DNA from: Halobacterium hubeiense
Lineage (GTDB): Archaea > Halobacteriota > Halobacteria > Halobacteriales > Halobacteriaceae
NCBI RefSeq assembly: GCF_001488575.1
Contig: NZ_LN831302.1
Span: 124,001-188,000, forward strand
DNA length: 64,000 nucleotides
Direction: 5' to 3'
Below are positions 1 through 8,741 of the stretch, piece by piece. A program made the position numbers and the translations under genes. A model generated the notes under the pieces. It did no database searches and had not been told where the DNA came from. It was given only the letters and a program-made list of their open reading frames with translations. Position 1 is the stretch's first letter; every line of letters starts with the position of its first letter.

Positions 1-933
1 GAGGGGCCGTCGCTGGACGTGTCGTTCCCGCTGCGGGTCGTCGGCGAGCAGCCCGCGACCGTCTCCGGCACCACGGACGCCGAGGAGGTCGTCGTGAGCG
101 CGCTCGGCGACACCCGCAGCGTCCCCGTCGAGGACGGAGCCTTCGAGACGACCGTCGAACTGCCGGACGGCGAGACCCGCATCACCGTGGTCGCCGCGGA
201 CGGCGGCGACGTCGCGGAGGCGGGGACGACGGTCGCCCGGAAGACTGTCGCGTACGCCGACGTCGGCGACCCCATCGCGGAGTTCGACGACGCCACCGGC
301 GACGACCACGGCCCCGGCGACTACACGCACCCGACCGCGGACGTCTTCCAGGACGGTGTCTTCGACATCGACACCTTCGGCGTCTACGAGACCGACACGA
401 CCGTCCAGTTCCTCGTCTCGCTGGCCGGCCCGCTCACGAACCCGTGGGGCGGCAACGGGTTCAGCCTCCAGACCGTGCAGGTGTACGTCAGCGACCCCGC
501 CGCCGACGACGGCACCGTCGAGGCCCGCGAGGGCGTCAACGCCACCTTCGAGGCGCCCTACCAGCAGCGGGTGTTCGTCGAGGGGTGGAACCCACCGCAA
601 GTCGAGGCCGCCGACGGCACGACGGTCACCAGCGACGTGTCCGTCTCCGCGTACCAGTCGCTGGACGCGATAAAGATCGAGGTGCCGAAGAGCGCGTTCG
701 GCGGGTCGCTCGCCGACAAGCGCATCGCGCCCCTCCTGCTCTCCCAGGAGGGAAGCGTCCCGGGCCGCGTCCGGCAGGTGCAGGCGTCGAACTCCGGCTA
801 CTACTTCGGCGGCGCGCGCAACGACAACGCGCCGAACGTCCTCGACCTCGTGACGCCCGAGGGCGTGACGAACGCCGACGCGCTCGCGTACACCGACGCG
901 GAGACGGCGACAATTCCCTACGTCGACCTCTGA
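1..933 (+). CDS. Glucodextranase-like glucan hydrolase, C-terminal part (5' truncated by window)
   Basis: The reading frame is open from the first base, so the gene starts outside the window and only its last 310 or so codons are seen. A short Ig-like stretch (VVGEQPATVSG..., about residues 10 to 75) is followed by a domain of about 220 residues. That domain has the pattern of the glucodextranase C-terminal carbohydrate-binding module: a PIAEFDDATGDDHGPGDYTHP segment with acidic calcium-binding-like residues, the FGVYETD strand, and a late GGARNDNAPNVLDL segment. In haloarchaea this module ends secreted GH15 glucoamylases or pullulanases. The catalytic domain is outside the window, so the enzyme class is inferred. 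The start cannot be placed; the GTG at 19 is internal. It converges on the HAD gene with one base between stops. Confidence 0.75.
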   Translation, partial: EGPSLDVSFPLRVVGEQPATVSGTTDAEEVVVSALGDTRSVPVEDGAFETTVELPDGETRITVVAADGGDVAEAGTTVARKTVAYADVGDPIAEFDDATGDDHGPGDYTHPTADVFQDGVFDIDTFGVYETDTTVQFLVSLAGPLTNPWGGNGFSLQTVQVYVSDPAADDGTVEAREGVNATFEAPYQQRVFVEGWNPPQVEAADGTTVTSDVSVSAYQSLDAIKIEVPKSAFGGSLADKRIAPLLLSQEGSVPGRVRQVQASNSGYYFGGARNDNAPNVLDLVTPEGVTNADALAYTDAETATIPYVDL

Positions 934-934
934 G

Positions 935-1816
935 CTACTCGCCGCGCGGCTCGACGGCCTCGGGGAGGTCGTTGACGGAGTCGAGCACGCCGTCCGCGCC
1001 CGCGTCCTCGTACTTCCGGCGGCCCTCCGGCCCTGTCAGCCCCCCGGTCAGCACGCCGAACGCGTAGTACGACCGTTCCGGGTCCGCTTCGCTCGCGTTC
1101 ACCGCCGTCTCGACGTCGTCGAGGGTGTCCCCGACGAACGCCACGCTGTCGGCGCCCGTGCGCTCGGCGAGCGCGACGAGCGCTCGCGGGTGGGGCTTGC
1201 CCTCCTCCCAGTCGTCCATCGTGAACCGGCGCTCAGCGGGCACGTCGAGGCCCACGCGCTCTAACGCGATTTCGGCTTCCGCCTCCGGCCGGCCGGTCAG
1301 CACGCCGACGGGGAACTCGCTGGTGAGCGCGTCGATTGTCTCGGGCGTCACGATGACCGGCTCGTCGTTGATGTACCCCTCCTCAGCGGGGAGGTCGGCC
1401 TCCTCGCCCTCCAGTTCCTCGTAGAGGTCGCTGCCGAGGTACAGTTGCTGGAACACCTCGCGGAGCCGGTCGGGGCGCCAGTCCTCGCGCACGCGCTCGA
1501 CGCCCTCGGGGTCCAGGTGCGACTCCACGACTTCCTCCGCGCCCGCCAGCCCGCCGCCGTGCGCGGCGACCTGGTCGGTGAACTCGCCGACGTCGCCCTC
1601 GTAGCCCTCGCGTCGGGCGAGCACGAACAGCGCCGCCGCGTCCGTCAGCGTCCAGTCGTTGTTGAACCCGCCCGCGTCCTTGAACTGCTGGACGGCGGCC
1701 TTCTCGATGGTGTCCCCGTAGACGTACTGGACCGACTCTACGATGGCGCGCCGGTAGGAGTCCGCGACGTCCACGAGCACGCCGTCGACGTCGAGCACGA
1801 CCGCGTCCACTTCCAT
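935..1816 (-). CDS. HAD-superfamily hydrolase (TIGR01548-like)
   Basis: 293-residue HAD phosphatase. Motif I is the N-terminal [19 protein letters not shown] with the nucleophilic Asp and acid/base Asp. A motif II-type threonine follows ([20 protein letters not shown]). A Lys-containing [11 protein letters not shown] segment and the motif III acidic pair ([12 protein letters not shown]) complete the site, leaving a long helical cap between motifs I and II. This arrangement matches the subfamily IA group found in haloarchaea and cyanobacteria. The substrate is unknown; a small phosphorylated metabolite is the family norm. I chose the ATG at 1816 because it places motif I at residues 4 to 12. 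A longer reading to 1969 would run through the neighbouring UPF0146 gene. Confidence 0.85.
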   Translation of the reverse strand: MEVDAVVLDVDGVLVDVADSYRRAIVESVQYVYGDTIEKAAVQQFKDAGGFNNDWTLTDAAALFVLARREGYEGDVGEFTDQVAAHGGGLAGAEEVVESHLDPEGVERVREDWRPDRLREVFQQLYLGSDLYEELEGEEADLPAEEGYINDEPVIVTPETIDALTSEFPVGVLTGRPEAEAEIALERVGLDVPAERRFTMDDWEEGKPHPRALVALAERTGADSVAFVGDTLDDVETAVNASEADPERSYYAFGVLTGGLTGPEGRRKYEDAGADGVLDSVNDLPEAVEPRGE

Positions 1817-1848
1817 GTCTCGACCGACGCGGCCCGCCGAAAAGACAG

Positions 1849-2259
1849 TTACGTCCCCGGACGCCCCGACTCGCCGCGCTCCCGCGCGACGTACAGCGTC
1901 CCCGAGGCGACGGGCCGCCGCTCGACGGGAACTGCGGGCTGGTCGCCGCCCAGCGTCGTGAACAGGCACGCCGCGTCCGCGGCCTCCGCCACGGCGACGA
2001 GCGGCCGGTGGAGTTCCGGCGGGCAGTTCAGCGCGTACACGGCGTCGGCGTCGGCGTACACCGACGCGTCGGGGTCGGTCACGTCGTCGCGCACGAACGT
2101 CACTCCCTCGGGCACCTCGCGCTCGTGGACGTCTGTCGCCGTCACGTCTCGACCGCGAGCCGCTAGCTCGGCCGCCATGTCCGGCCGCCGGCCCACGCCG
2201 ACCTCCACCAGCCGCTGGTGGTCGGCGAGCATCGCCACGGCCTCGGGTGGGTTTCCCAC
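1849..2259 (-). CDS. UPF0146 family protein
   Basis: Small Rossmann-like protein of about 136 residues. The [13 protein letters not shown] segment near the N terminus resembles a methyltransferase motif I. Further on come [32 protein letters not shown] and [13 protein letters not shown], all hallmarks of UPF0146. The biochemical role is unknown; the fold suggests SAM or nucleotide binding. The start is uncertain. GTG at 2259 gives the usual 15 to 20 residues before the VEVGVG motif, whereas ATG at 2232 would be closer to a leaderless start from the AT-rich box at 2268. The gene is divergent from archaemetzincin, and its upstream region is only about 40 bases long. Confidence 0.75.
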   Translation of the reverse strand: MGNPPEAVAMLADHQRLVEVGVGRRPDMAAELAARGRDVTATDVHEREVPEGVTFVRDDVTDPDASVYADADAVYALNCPPELHRPLVAVAEAADAACLFTTLGGDQPAVPVERRPVASGTLYVARERGESGRPGT

Positions 2260-2267
2260 GCCGGGAT

Positions 2268-2275
2268 GTTTATAT
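2268..2275 (+). promoter_or_regulatory. TATA-like box for archaemetzincin
   Basis: GTTTATAT lies about 27 bases before the ATG at 2300, the spacing expected for a leaderless haloarchaeal transcript. The box is nearly self-complementary, so it may also serve the divergent UPF0146 gene. Confidence 0.55.
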
Positions 2276-2299
2276 CTCGCGGCGCTTAACGTCGTCCCA

Positions 2300-2821
2300 A
2301 TGCGGGTCGACATCGTGCCCGTCGGCGACGTTCCCGCGAACGTCAAACGCGAGGCCTCTGCGAGCCTTCGGAGCATCTACGACTGCGACGTCGTCGTCGC
2401 GACAGAACAGCCCGTCCCCGAGAGCGCGTACGACGACGCCCGCGGCCAGTACCGCGCCGCCGAACTCATCGACGTTGCCACCCGCGCCGGCAACGGCGAC
2501 AAGACCATCGCCATCACGCCCGAGGACCTCTACTACCGTCGCCGCAACTACGTCTTCGGACTCGCATACCTCGACGGCCAGGGGTGTGTCGTCTCCACGT
2601 ACCGCCTCCAGACCTCCAGCGACGGTGGCTTCTCCGAGCGTCCCGCCAGCGACGTCTTCGCGGACCGCGTGCGCAAGGAGGTCGTCCACGAAGTCGGGCA
2701 CACGCTCGGCCTCGAACACTGCGACAACAACCGCTGCGCGATGAACTTCTCCCCGACCGTCCGCGAAGTCGACCGCAAGGAACAGCACCTCTGCGGCAGC
2801 TGCCAGCGCACGGTCTTCTAA
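2300..2821 (+). CDS. amzA: Archaemetzincin (metzincin-type zinc metalloprotease)
   Basis: 173 residues. The C-terminal half carries the full archaemetzincin signature: HEVGHTLGLEHC (three zinc-binding His and the catalytic Glu), then NNRCAM with the Met-turn, and a later CxxC (LCGSC). The two latter cysteines with the earlier pair form the structural zinc site. A conserved RRRNYVFGLAY segment lies upstream. Family members are cytosolic proteases of archaea and vertebrates with poorly known substrates. The ATG at 2300 starts at the usual MRVDIVPVGDV and sits 27 bases after a TATA-like box. Confidence 0.95.
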   Translation: MRVDIVPVGDVPANVKREASASLRSIYDCDVVVATEQPVPESAYDDARGQYRAAELIDVATRAGNGDKTIAITPEDLYYRRRNYVFGLAYLDGQGCVVSTYRLQTSSDGGFSERPASDVFADRVRKEVVHEVGHTLGLEHCDNNRCAMNFSPTVREVDRKEQHLCGSCQRTVF

Positions 2822-2842
2822 GGGCGCTTTTGCGCTGCGCTC

Positions 2843-2857
2843 GGCGGCTTCGCCGCC
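2843..2857. repeat. Inverted repeat in the amzA 3' intergenic region
   Basis: GGCGGC-TTC-GCCGCC forms a 6-bp stem about 20 bases past the amzA stop. Genes converge here, and the gap to 3063 otherwise shows no gene. Archaeal termination normally uses U-tracts, and none is obvious next to it, so a terminator role is only possible. Confidence 0.35.
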
Positions 2858-3062
2858 TCGCTCGGCAAAACCGACACCAAAAGCACTCCTCGCGCCCTAC
2901 GGTCACTCGTCGGCCCGCGCTCACTGCGTTCGCGCGGTGAACCGCTCGCCTCGGGTCTTTCAGACCACTCGGCTCGCGGATGCTCGCTATCGGCTGGTTC
3001 GCTCTGCCGTATCTGTGTTCGGTGAATCCCGCGACGAAGAACTGACTGCGACCGTACCGCGA

Positions 3063-4058
3063 TTAGGGGAGCAGCGCGGCGAGCGCGTTCCAGTCGACCA
3101 GCGAGCGACCGGGCGAGTCGTTCCCGTTGCCCGCGTCGTCGGGCGGGCCCGCGTTGCCGTCGCCACCGCTGCCGGCGCCACCAGTGTCAGAGTCGCCGCT
3201 GTCGGCGTCGCCGTCGCTCGTCTCGGTCGTGTTCGCGTCGGCGTCGTTACCGGGCGCGTCCACGCCAGGGCCGGCGGTGTCGTCGTCCGTCGCGTTGCCG
3301 GCGTCACTGTCGTTGCCGGGATTGGTTGGCGCGTTCCCAGGCGCACCGGGCGCGTTCCCCGGGCCGCTGTCGGTCTCGTTGTCCTCGCCGCCGCCGGGCA
3401 CGTCAGTCGGCGGGCCGCCCATGCCGTTGCCGAACGGCGGCCCCGCGCTGCGGTTCCCGGGCGGGCCGGCGATGTCGCGGGCGATGGCCGCGACCTCGGG
3501 GCCCGAGAGGTTGCTCGCGGACGTCCGCAGCCGGTCGAGCGCCGAGACGTTCACGCCGTGGGCTTCGAGCTCGTTGTCGGGCAGGCTACGGGCGGTGTCG
3601 GCGGTCTCGTTGCTCATCGCCTGTAGCGTCGAAATCCGGGCCGCGAGCCCCGCCACCTCGCCGCGGTAGCGCCCCGGGGGGATGGTCCCGTTGTCGCGGG
3701 CCGCTTCCAGCTCCTGCTTGCGCTCGCGGAGCTCTTCGAGGCGCTGGTCGAGGGTCCGCGTCTGGTTGGCGACCACCGACGCCTTCGAGGCGTTCGAGTT
3801 CGCGGCCCTGAGCCGTTCTCTCAGCGACCGCTGCTCGACTTCGCCCTCGACTTCGGCGCCCTGCACGCCGACGACGCCGGCGAGCCTGGCGCCGGGCGCC
3901 GTCTCGGTCTCGTTGTCGGTCCCGTTCGCTGCGTCCTCCTCCTGCGTCACCACGGCGTCGGCCGCCGCCGACCCGTCGGCCGCTGACGCGGCGACCGCCA
4001 TCGGCGCCGCGGCGCCGACGACGAGGAGCGCAGTCACGAGCAGTACGGTCGCTTTCAT
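3063..4058 (-). CDS. Secreted coiled-coil protein with Gly/Pro/Asp/Asn-rich tail
   Basis: 331 residues. A Sec-type signal peptide (residues 1 to about 25: MKATVLLVTALLVVGAAAP) is followed by an acidic linker. A helical segment at about residues 75 to 190 is rich in Arg, Glu, Gln and Leu (RTLDQRLEELRERKQELEAA) and looks coiled-coil. A long low-complexity tail (about 195 to 310) is made of Gly, Pro, Asp, Asn and Thr. There are many N-x-S/T sites, consistent with an exported glycoprotein. No catalytic motif is visible and I do not recognise a specific function. Start ATG at 4058 has a TATA-like box about 30 bases upstream. The tail's bias toward GGN and GAC codons makes the complementary strand look deceptively open. 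Confidence 0.7.
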   Translation of the reverse strand: MKATVLLVTALLVVGAAAPMAVAASAADGSAAADAVVTQEEDAANGTDNETETAPGARLAGVVGVQGAEVEGEVEQRSLRERLRAANSNASKASVVANQTRTLDQRLEELRERKQELEAARDNGTIPPGRYRGEVAGLAARISTLQAMSNETADTARSLPDNELEAHGVNVSALDRLRTSASNLSGPEVAAIARDIAGPPGNRSAGPPFGNGMGGPPTDVPGGGEDNETDSGPGNAPGAPGNAPTNPGNDSDAGNATDDDTAGPGVDAPGNDADANTTETSDGDADSGDSDTGGAGSGGDGNAGPPDDAGNGNDSPGRSLVDWNALAALLP

Positions 4059-4085
4059 CTCGACCGGTCGTTGGGCGTCCCGGGG

Positions 4086-4092
4086 CTTATAC
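4086..4092 (-). promoter_or_regulatory. TATA-like box for the secreted coiled-coil gene
   Basis: On the minus strand this reads TATAAGC, roughly 28 to 34 bases before the ATG at 4058. That is the expected position for a leaderless or short-leader promoter. Confidence 0.45.
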
Positions 4093-4229
4093 CCGCGGGA
4101 CCGTGGACGCGACTTCCGTACAATTAACGCCGATTAAGTCGGGTTAAGCGGCTCTCCGGGCGGAACAGCTGTCTCGGGCGATGGGTCACGAGAATCTGCT
4201 CGAAAAACCGCGAGTGGCGCGTCGGCGCG

Positions 4230-6065
4230 CTACTCGGTCGTGTAGTAGTACTCGCCGTCGCGCTTCTGCTGTTTGTCGAGTTGGCTGCCGGGCTTGTTGA
4301 TGCGCGGGCGGCCGAGGTTCTCGTCGCGGCGGAAGGTGACGTCGAGGTTCGCGAGGAACTCGTTCATGCCCGAGCGCATCGGCTGCGGCGTCGAGGCGCG
4401 GCCGTGTTCGGCGGGCTCGCCATCGAACACCATCAGCCGGTCGCTCACGAGGTCGATCATGTAGATGTCGTGGTCGATGACCATCACGGTGGTCTCGCGG
4501 TTCTCCGCGAACCGCCGGATGGCGCGGGTCGCGAGCACGCGCTGCTCGACGTCGAGGTGCGCGCTCGGCTCGTCCAGCAGGTAGAGGTCGGCGTCCTTCG
4601 ACAGCGTCGCGGCGATGGCGACGCGCTGGCGCTCCCCGCCCGAGAGGTCCGTCAGATTCTGTTCGAGGATGGGGTCCAGCTGCAGCGGGTCGCCGATTTC
4701 GGTGTTCCAGTAGCTTGTCCCGAAGTCGTCGGTAATCGAGGAGAGGAACGCGTCCACGCGGATGTGCTGGTCGGCCTCGACGTACTGGGGCTTGTACGCG
4801 ATGTCCAGCCCGACATCGAGGTCCGCGCCCGCCTCGCCGGCGACGCTCGTCGCGTCGAGGTCGCCAGCGAGGAGTTGGGCGAACGTGGACTTCCCGATGC
4901 CGTTCGGGCCGACCACGCCCAGCACCTCGTTGCGGTTGATGTCGCCGCCGTCGACGGACAGCGTGAACTCGCCGTCGCCGTAGGACTTCGTAAGGTCCGG
5001 GTACGAGACCAGCGTCTCCGCCGTCGAGGTCTCCCGGGGCGCGTGCTCCTCGAACGTAATGGCCTCCGGCCGGATGCGCATGTTCTCGTTGTCGAGGTAG
5101 CCGCGCAGGTACTCGTTGATGCCGTTGCGCACGCTCTTCGGTGGCGTGACGACACCATATACGGAGGGTTCACCGTACGCGACGTGGATGGAGTCCGCGA
5201 GCAGGTCCAGCACCGCGAGGTCGTGTTCGACGACCAGCACGGCCTTGTCCTCCTCCTCGGCGAGTTCGCGGACGATGCGCGCGGCGGTGACGCGCTGGCC
5301 GATGTCGAGGTACGGCGTGAGCTCGTCCACGAAGTAGAAGTCCGCGTCGCGGGTCAGCGTCGCCGCCAGCGCCACGCGCTGGAGCTCGCCGCCCGACAGC
5401 GAGTCGATGGATTGGTCGATGACCGGGCGAATCGACAGCCGGTCCACGAGGTCGTCGAGGACGCCCCGTTCGTCCGTGCGTTCGAGCAGTTCCCGCGTGG
5501 TGCCGTCGAACTGGTCGGGAATCTGGTCGACGTACTGGGGCTTGCGCGCGACGTCGACGTCGCCGGCGCGCACGGCTTCGAGGTAGTCCTGGAGCTCGGT
5601 GCCGCGGTACTCATCGACGACCTCGTCCCACGACGGTTCGTCCTCGTGGCGGCCGAGATTCGGCGTGATTTCGCCGGCGAGAATCTTCACCGCCGTCGAC
5701 TTCCCGATGCCGTTCGGGCCGAGCAGGCCGGTCACCTTCCCGGACTCCGGAACGGGGAGGCCGTACAGCGAGAACGCGTTCTCGCCGTAGCGGTGCGTGG
5801 GCTCGTCGTCGAGTTCCTGCGGGAGGTTGATGATTTCGATGGCGTCGAACGGGCACTTCTCGACGCAGATGCCGCAGCTCTCCCCGAGACAGATTTCCTC
5901 GGAGATGCGGACCTGGTCGGGGTCGCCGTCCTCGGCCTCCTCGCCGCGCAGCGTGATGCACTCCTTGCCCGTCCGGTTCGGCGGGCAGTAGTTCGAGCAC
6001 TCGTAGTTACATCGGTCGGGCTGACACCTGTCGAGGTCCACGACCGCGATGCTGTCGTCGGCCAT
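4230..6065 (-). CDS. abce1: ABCE1/Rli1 ribosome-recycling ATPase
   Basis: 611 residues. An N-terminal two-cluster ferredoxin-like domain has cysteine groups at C-x4-C-x3-C-x3-C and C-x4-C-x2-C-x3-CP (LGESCGICVEKCPFDAI). It is followed by two ABC ATPase domains. Walker A motifs are GPNGIGKST in both halves, the signature loops are LSGGELQRV and LSGGERQRV, and the second Walker B is DLYLLDEPSAHLD. This is the standard ABCE1 order. The protein splits terminated ribosomes into subunits and acts in the cytosol. Start ATG at 6065 (MADDSIAVVD) is preferred over 6104, because the EMC6-like gene stops at 6068, only two bases upstream, making a two-gene operon. Confidence 0.97.
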   Translation of the reverse strand: MADDSIAVVDLDRCQPDRCNYECSNYCPPNRTGKECITLRGEEAEDGDPDQVRISEEICLGESCGICVEKCPFDAIEIINLPQELDDEPTHRYGENAFSLYGLPVPESGKVTGLLGPNGIGKSTAVKILAGEITPNLGRHEDEPSWDEVVDEYRGTELQDYLEAVRAGDVDVARKPQYVDQIPDQFDGTTRELLERTDERGVLDDLVDRLSIRPVIDQSIDSLSGGELQRVALAATLTRDADFYFVDELTPYLDIGQRVTAARIVRELAEEEDKAVLVVEHDLAVLDLLADSIHVAYGEPSVYGVVTPPKSVRNGINEYLRGYLDNENMRIRPEAITFEEHAPRETSTAETLVSYPDLTKSYGDGEFTLSVDGGDINRNEVLGVVGPNGIGKSTFAQLLAGDLDATSVAGEAGADLDVGLDIAYKPQYVEADQHIRVDAFLSSITDDFGTSYWNTEIGDPLQLDPILEQNLTDLSGGERQRVAIAATLSKDADLYLLDEPSAHLDVEQRVLATRAIRRFAENRETTVMVIDHDIYMIDLVSDRLMVFDGEPAEHGRASTPQPMRSGMNEFLANLDVTFRRDENLGRPRINKPGSQLDKQQKRDGEYYYTTE

Positions 6066-6067
6066 CG

Positions 6068-6367
6068 TTAGAAGGTGATGCCTTCCGAGAGCAGTACGCC
6101 CCACGTGATGAACCAGAGGGCGAACGACATGAAGCCGACGTAGAGGTGGTCTTTCGCTGAGAAGTCGGTGACGTCGACGCCGGTGGCGCGCATCAGCCCG
6201 AGTTCGACGGCGACCACGCCGAGCAACACGAGCAGCCCCGTGCGGCTGGTCGCGTCGGCGACGACCGCCTCCGAGGCGAACGCCGCGGCGACGCCGCCTA
6301 GAGTGGCGATTGTGGTCACCTTCAGGCTGCGCCGGTGGGCAGCCGTCGGGTCCACTGTTTCTGTCAT
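6068..6367 (-). CDS. EMC6-like small membrane protein
   Basis: 99 residues with three predicted membrane helices (about 18 to 37, 42 to 59 and 75 to 95). The central segment TSRTGLLVLLGVVAVELGLMRATGVDVTDFSAKDHLYVGFMSFALWFITWGV fits the haloarchaeal proteins annotated as EMC6-like. The relation to eukaryotic EMC6 is remote. If it holds, the protein would help membrane-protein insertion. It is the first gene of an operon with ABCE1 (2-base gap), a pairing that ties membrane biogenesis to translation only by context. Confidence 0.75.
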   Translation of the reverse strand: MTETVDPTAAHRRSLKVTTIATLGGVAAAFASEAVVADATSRTGLLVLLGVVAVELGLMRATGVDVTDFSAKDHLYVGFMSFALWFITWGVLLSEGITF

Positions 6368-6458
6368 ACCTACATCTCAGGGAGCCGCGCTCAAAAGGTG
6401 TTCGCTTGCAGAACGGCGGGTTTCGTCCACGGTCGAACCGTGTGAGGGGGTCCCGCAG

Positions 6459-6485
6459 TTTTAAGCGCGTGGAGTGTTTCGAAAC
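6459..6485 (+). promoter_or_regulatory. TATA-like box and 10-bp palindrome before HTH gene
   Basis: TTTTAAG (6459 to 6465) lies 27 to 33 bases before the ATG at 6492. GTTTCGAAAC (6476 to 6485) is a perfect palindrome in the predicted start-site region, a suitable place for autoregulation by the encoded HTH protein. Confidence 0.5.
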
Positions 6486-6491
6486 GTAACG

Positions 6492-6761
6492 ATGGCTGAA
6501 GACGACAGTGTGCTGGAGGACCTCCCGCCGAGCGCCAAGCTCGTCTACAAGGTACTCGAGTACGACGGCCCCCTCACCCAGAAGCGAATCGTCGAGGAAA
6601 CGATGCTGTCGGCGCGCACCGTCCGGTACGCGCTCGAACGGCTCGAAGACCGCGGCGTCGTCGACGAGGACATCTACTTCGCCGATGCCCGCCAGAGCCT
6701 CTACCAGTTGACCAGCGAGACGGAAAACGAGGACGCGTCCGCCGACGCCGAAGCCGCCTGA
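6492..6761 (+). CDS. Small winged-helix (MarR/TrmB-like) regulator
   Basis: 89 residues. A single winged HTH spans about residues 9 to 75 (LPPSAKLVYKVLEYDGPLTQKRIVEETMLSARTVRYALERLEDRGVV), then an acidic tail. No ligand domain is present, so it probably acts as a dimeric DNA-binding protein. A paralogue lies at 62862 to 63104 and shares the LPPSAKLV, RTVRYAL and DAR segments. The ATG at 6492 is used because a TATA-like box sits 27 to 33 bases upstream. The stop abuts that of PINA, which converges on it with no gap. Confidence 0.85.
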   Translation: MAEDDSVLEDLPPSAKLVYKVLEYDGPLTQKRIVEETMLSARTVRYALERLEDRGVVDEDIYFADARQSLYQLTSETENEDASADAEAA

Positions 6762-8606
6762 TTACTCGTTCGGCACGACCGTAATCGTGCGCTCGCGATC
6801 GATGGCGCGCTCTAACTCCTCCGCGATGGCCGAGCCTCGGGAGACCTGGATGTCGCCGCCGCGGCCGACCGTCGCCGTGAACAGGTACTCGCCGTCCGCC
6901 TGCACTTCCACGGTCTCGCCCGCGCGGTCGCCCGACAGCGGGAGGATGATGTGCCGGGACGTGACCTCCGGGGTCACGACCTGGCCGGCCGTCGTCGCGC
7001 CGCCGCCGCCCGCGGTCTCGGTGGTGCGCTCGTCGAGCGTGCGCACGTCGATGTTGATGCCGAGGCGCTCCTCGATGTCCGAGATGCGGCCGCCGCCCTT
7101 CCCGATGACGTGGCTGATCTCGTCCTCGGAGACGTACACCACGGCCTCGTTCGGGCCGCGGATGTCCACCTCCACGGGGCCGCGGGTCGCCGCCTGAATC
7201 TCGCGTTCGACCTCCTGCTTCGCGAGCTTGTCCACGCCCGACTCCGGGGCCTCGTCGGTCTCCTCGAGGGGGACCGTGACGACCTGGCGGTTGAACGTGT
7301 AAATCTCGTAGGCGGGCGTCCCGGTCGCGAAGTCCTTCACCTGGATGACCGGGCGCGCGAGGTCCTCCTCCATCAGGCCCTCGGGCACCTTCACCTCGGT
7401 CGTCACGTCGTAGACGGTCTCGACGTCGCCCTCCTCGATGTAGACGACGGTGTCCACGATTTGCGGAATCATCCCGAGTTCGACGCGGCCGACGAGCCGC
7501 TGGAGCGCGTCGATGGGCCGCGTGGCGTGGACGACGCCGACCATCCCGACGCCCGCCAGCCGCATGTCCGCGAACACCTCGAAGTCGTCGGTCTTGCGCA
7601 CCTCGTCGTAGATGGTGTAGTCCGGCCGCACCATCAGCAGGGAGTCGGCGGTCTTGGACATCTCGCCGCCCAATTCGGTGTACTGGGTGACCTCCTTGCC
7701 GACCTGCAGGTCGCGGGGCTTCTCCATCGTCTTCACGACGTTGTCGTGCTCGGAGAGGAACTCCGCGACCGCCTGCGCGAACGTCGACTTCCCGGCGCCC
7801 GGCGCGCCCGCGATGAGCACGCCGCGGTCCCGCTTCAGCAGTCGCTCGCGGAGCTCGTCGGCGTGCTCGTAGTCGTCCATCGTCGTCTTCACGATGGGGC
7901 GGACGGCCGTGATTTCGACGGCCTCCGAGAACGGCGGCCGCGAGACGGCGATGCGCATGTCCCGCACCTGCGCGATGGTCATCCCCTCCTCGGAGAGCTC
8001 GACGAACGCGTCGTCGTCGCGCTTCGCGGTCGTGATTACTTCGTTGGCGTACTCCTCGATGGTCTCGCGGTCGAGTTCCTCCTCGCCCGCGGGCTGGTAC
8101 TCGATGTCGCCAACCTCGCCGCGCTTGACCATCGGCACCATCCCCTCCTTCAGGTGGACGCTCATTGTGAGTTCGTCGAAGTACTGCTCTAAGCCGAGCT
8201 CGCCGAGTTCGCGTTCGAGCGGTTCGAGGTACTCCACGTCGATGCCCTTCCCCTTCGCGACTTCCGCCTGCACGATGTCGCTGGTGAGCAGGCGTGCGTC
8301 GTGCTCCATCGCCACGTCGCGGATGATGGCGTCGATGGCGCCCGCCGCGGCGCGCTGGATGTCCTCCTCGCCGGCGCGCTCGCCGACGTACTTGATGCTA
8401 ATCTTCCCGTCGTCCGCGAGTTCGACGAGTCGCTGGAGCTCTTCGAGGGCGTCCCAGCCGGTCTGTCGGCCGCTGTTCGCCTGCGCTTCGACCTCGCCGA
8501 CGACCGCCTCCGGAATGTAGACAGTGTCGCCGTCGTATTCGCCGTCCTCGACCCGCTTGGAGATGCGGCCGTCGACGACGACGCTCGTGTCGGGCACGAT
8601 GTTCAT
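6762..8606 (-). CDS. PINA-type PIN domain, AAA-like ATPase, KH protein
   Basis: 614 residues. An N-terminal PIN domain (about 1 to 140) has acidic residues in PDTSVVVDGRI and LLTSDIVQAEVA. A linker leads to a secretion-ATPase-type core with Walker A GAPGAGKSTFAQAV (about 267 to 280) and a Walker B-like segment VRPDYTIYDEVRKTDDF. A KH-like module with IGKGGGRISDIEERL follows near residue 500. The order matches archaeal PINA, reported to be a hexameric ATPase working on Holliday junctions. It is present throughout archaea, so it is core rather than accessory. Confidence 0.92.
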   Translation of the reverse strand: MNIVPDTSVVVDGRISKRVEDGEYDGDTVYIPEAVVGEVEAQANSGRQTGWDALEELQRLVELADDGKISIKYVGERAGEEDIQRAAAGAIDAIIRDVAMEHDARLLTSDIVQAEVAKGKGIDVEYLEPLERELGELGLEQYFDELTMSVHLKEGMVPMVKRGEVGDIEYQPAGEEELDRETIEEYANEVITTAKRDDDAFVELSEEGMTIAQVRDMRIAVSRPPFSEAVEITAVRPIVKTTMDDYEHADELRERLLKRDRGVLIAGAPGAGKSTFAQAVAEFLSEHDNVVKTMEKPRDLQVGKEVTQYTELGGEMSKTADSLLMVRPDYTIYDEVRKTDDFEVFADMRLAGVGMVGVVHATRPIDALQRLVGRVELGMIPQIVDTVVYIEEGDVETVYDVTTEVKVPEGLMEEDLARPVIQVKDFATGTPAYEIYTFNRQVVTVPLEETDEAPESGVDKLAKQEVEREIQAATRGPVEVDIRGPNEAVVYVSEDEISHVIGKGGGRISDIEERLGINIDVRTLDERTTETAGGGGATTAGQVVTPEVTSRHIILPLSGDRAGETVEVQADGEYLFTATVGRGGDIQVSRGSAIAEELERAIDRERTITVVPNE

Positions 8607-8741
8607 GTTGGCTCCAGATACGCGTCGCCGGGTTGATAAGGCGTGTGACCGGGGGCGGCGTCACAGCGCGGTGGCGTCCTCGGCGGTTCCATTGCCACCG
8701 CGCTGCCGACCAACTAAGGGCGCGGCGGCCGACGTGCCGAC

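Noticed and set aside
1817-1969. N-terminal extension of the HAD protein
   Set aside because: Arg/Ala-rich with no conservation and overlapping the UPF0146 gene. The HAD motif I starts four codons after the ATG at 1816.
2937-3626. Val/Arg-rich plus-strand frame opposite the secreted coiled-coil gene
   Set aside because: It mirrors the low-complexity Gly/Asp/Asn tail of the minus-strand protein, which has a clear signal peptide.
4281-6071. A 596-codon open frame on the plus strand opposite ABCE1
   Set aside because: It is the antisense shadow of a strongly conserved gene in GC-rich DNA. The translation is rich in Arg, Val and Ala without domains, while ABCE1 motifs on the other strand are complete.
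6951-8192. A 413-codon plus-strand frame inside PINA
   Set aside because: Antisense to a conserved PIN-ATPase-KH protein; low-complexity Val/Asp/His translation.
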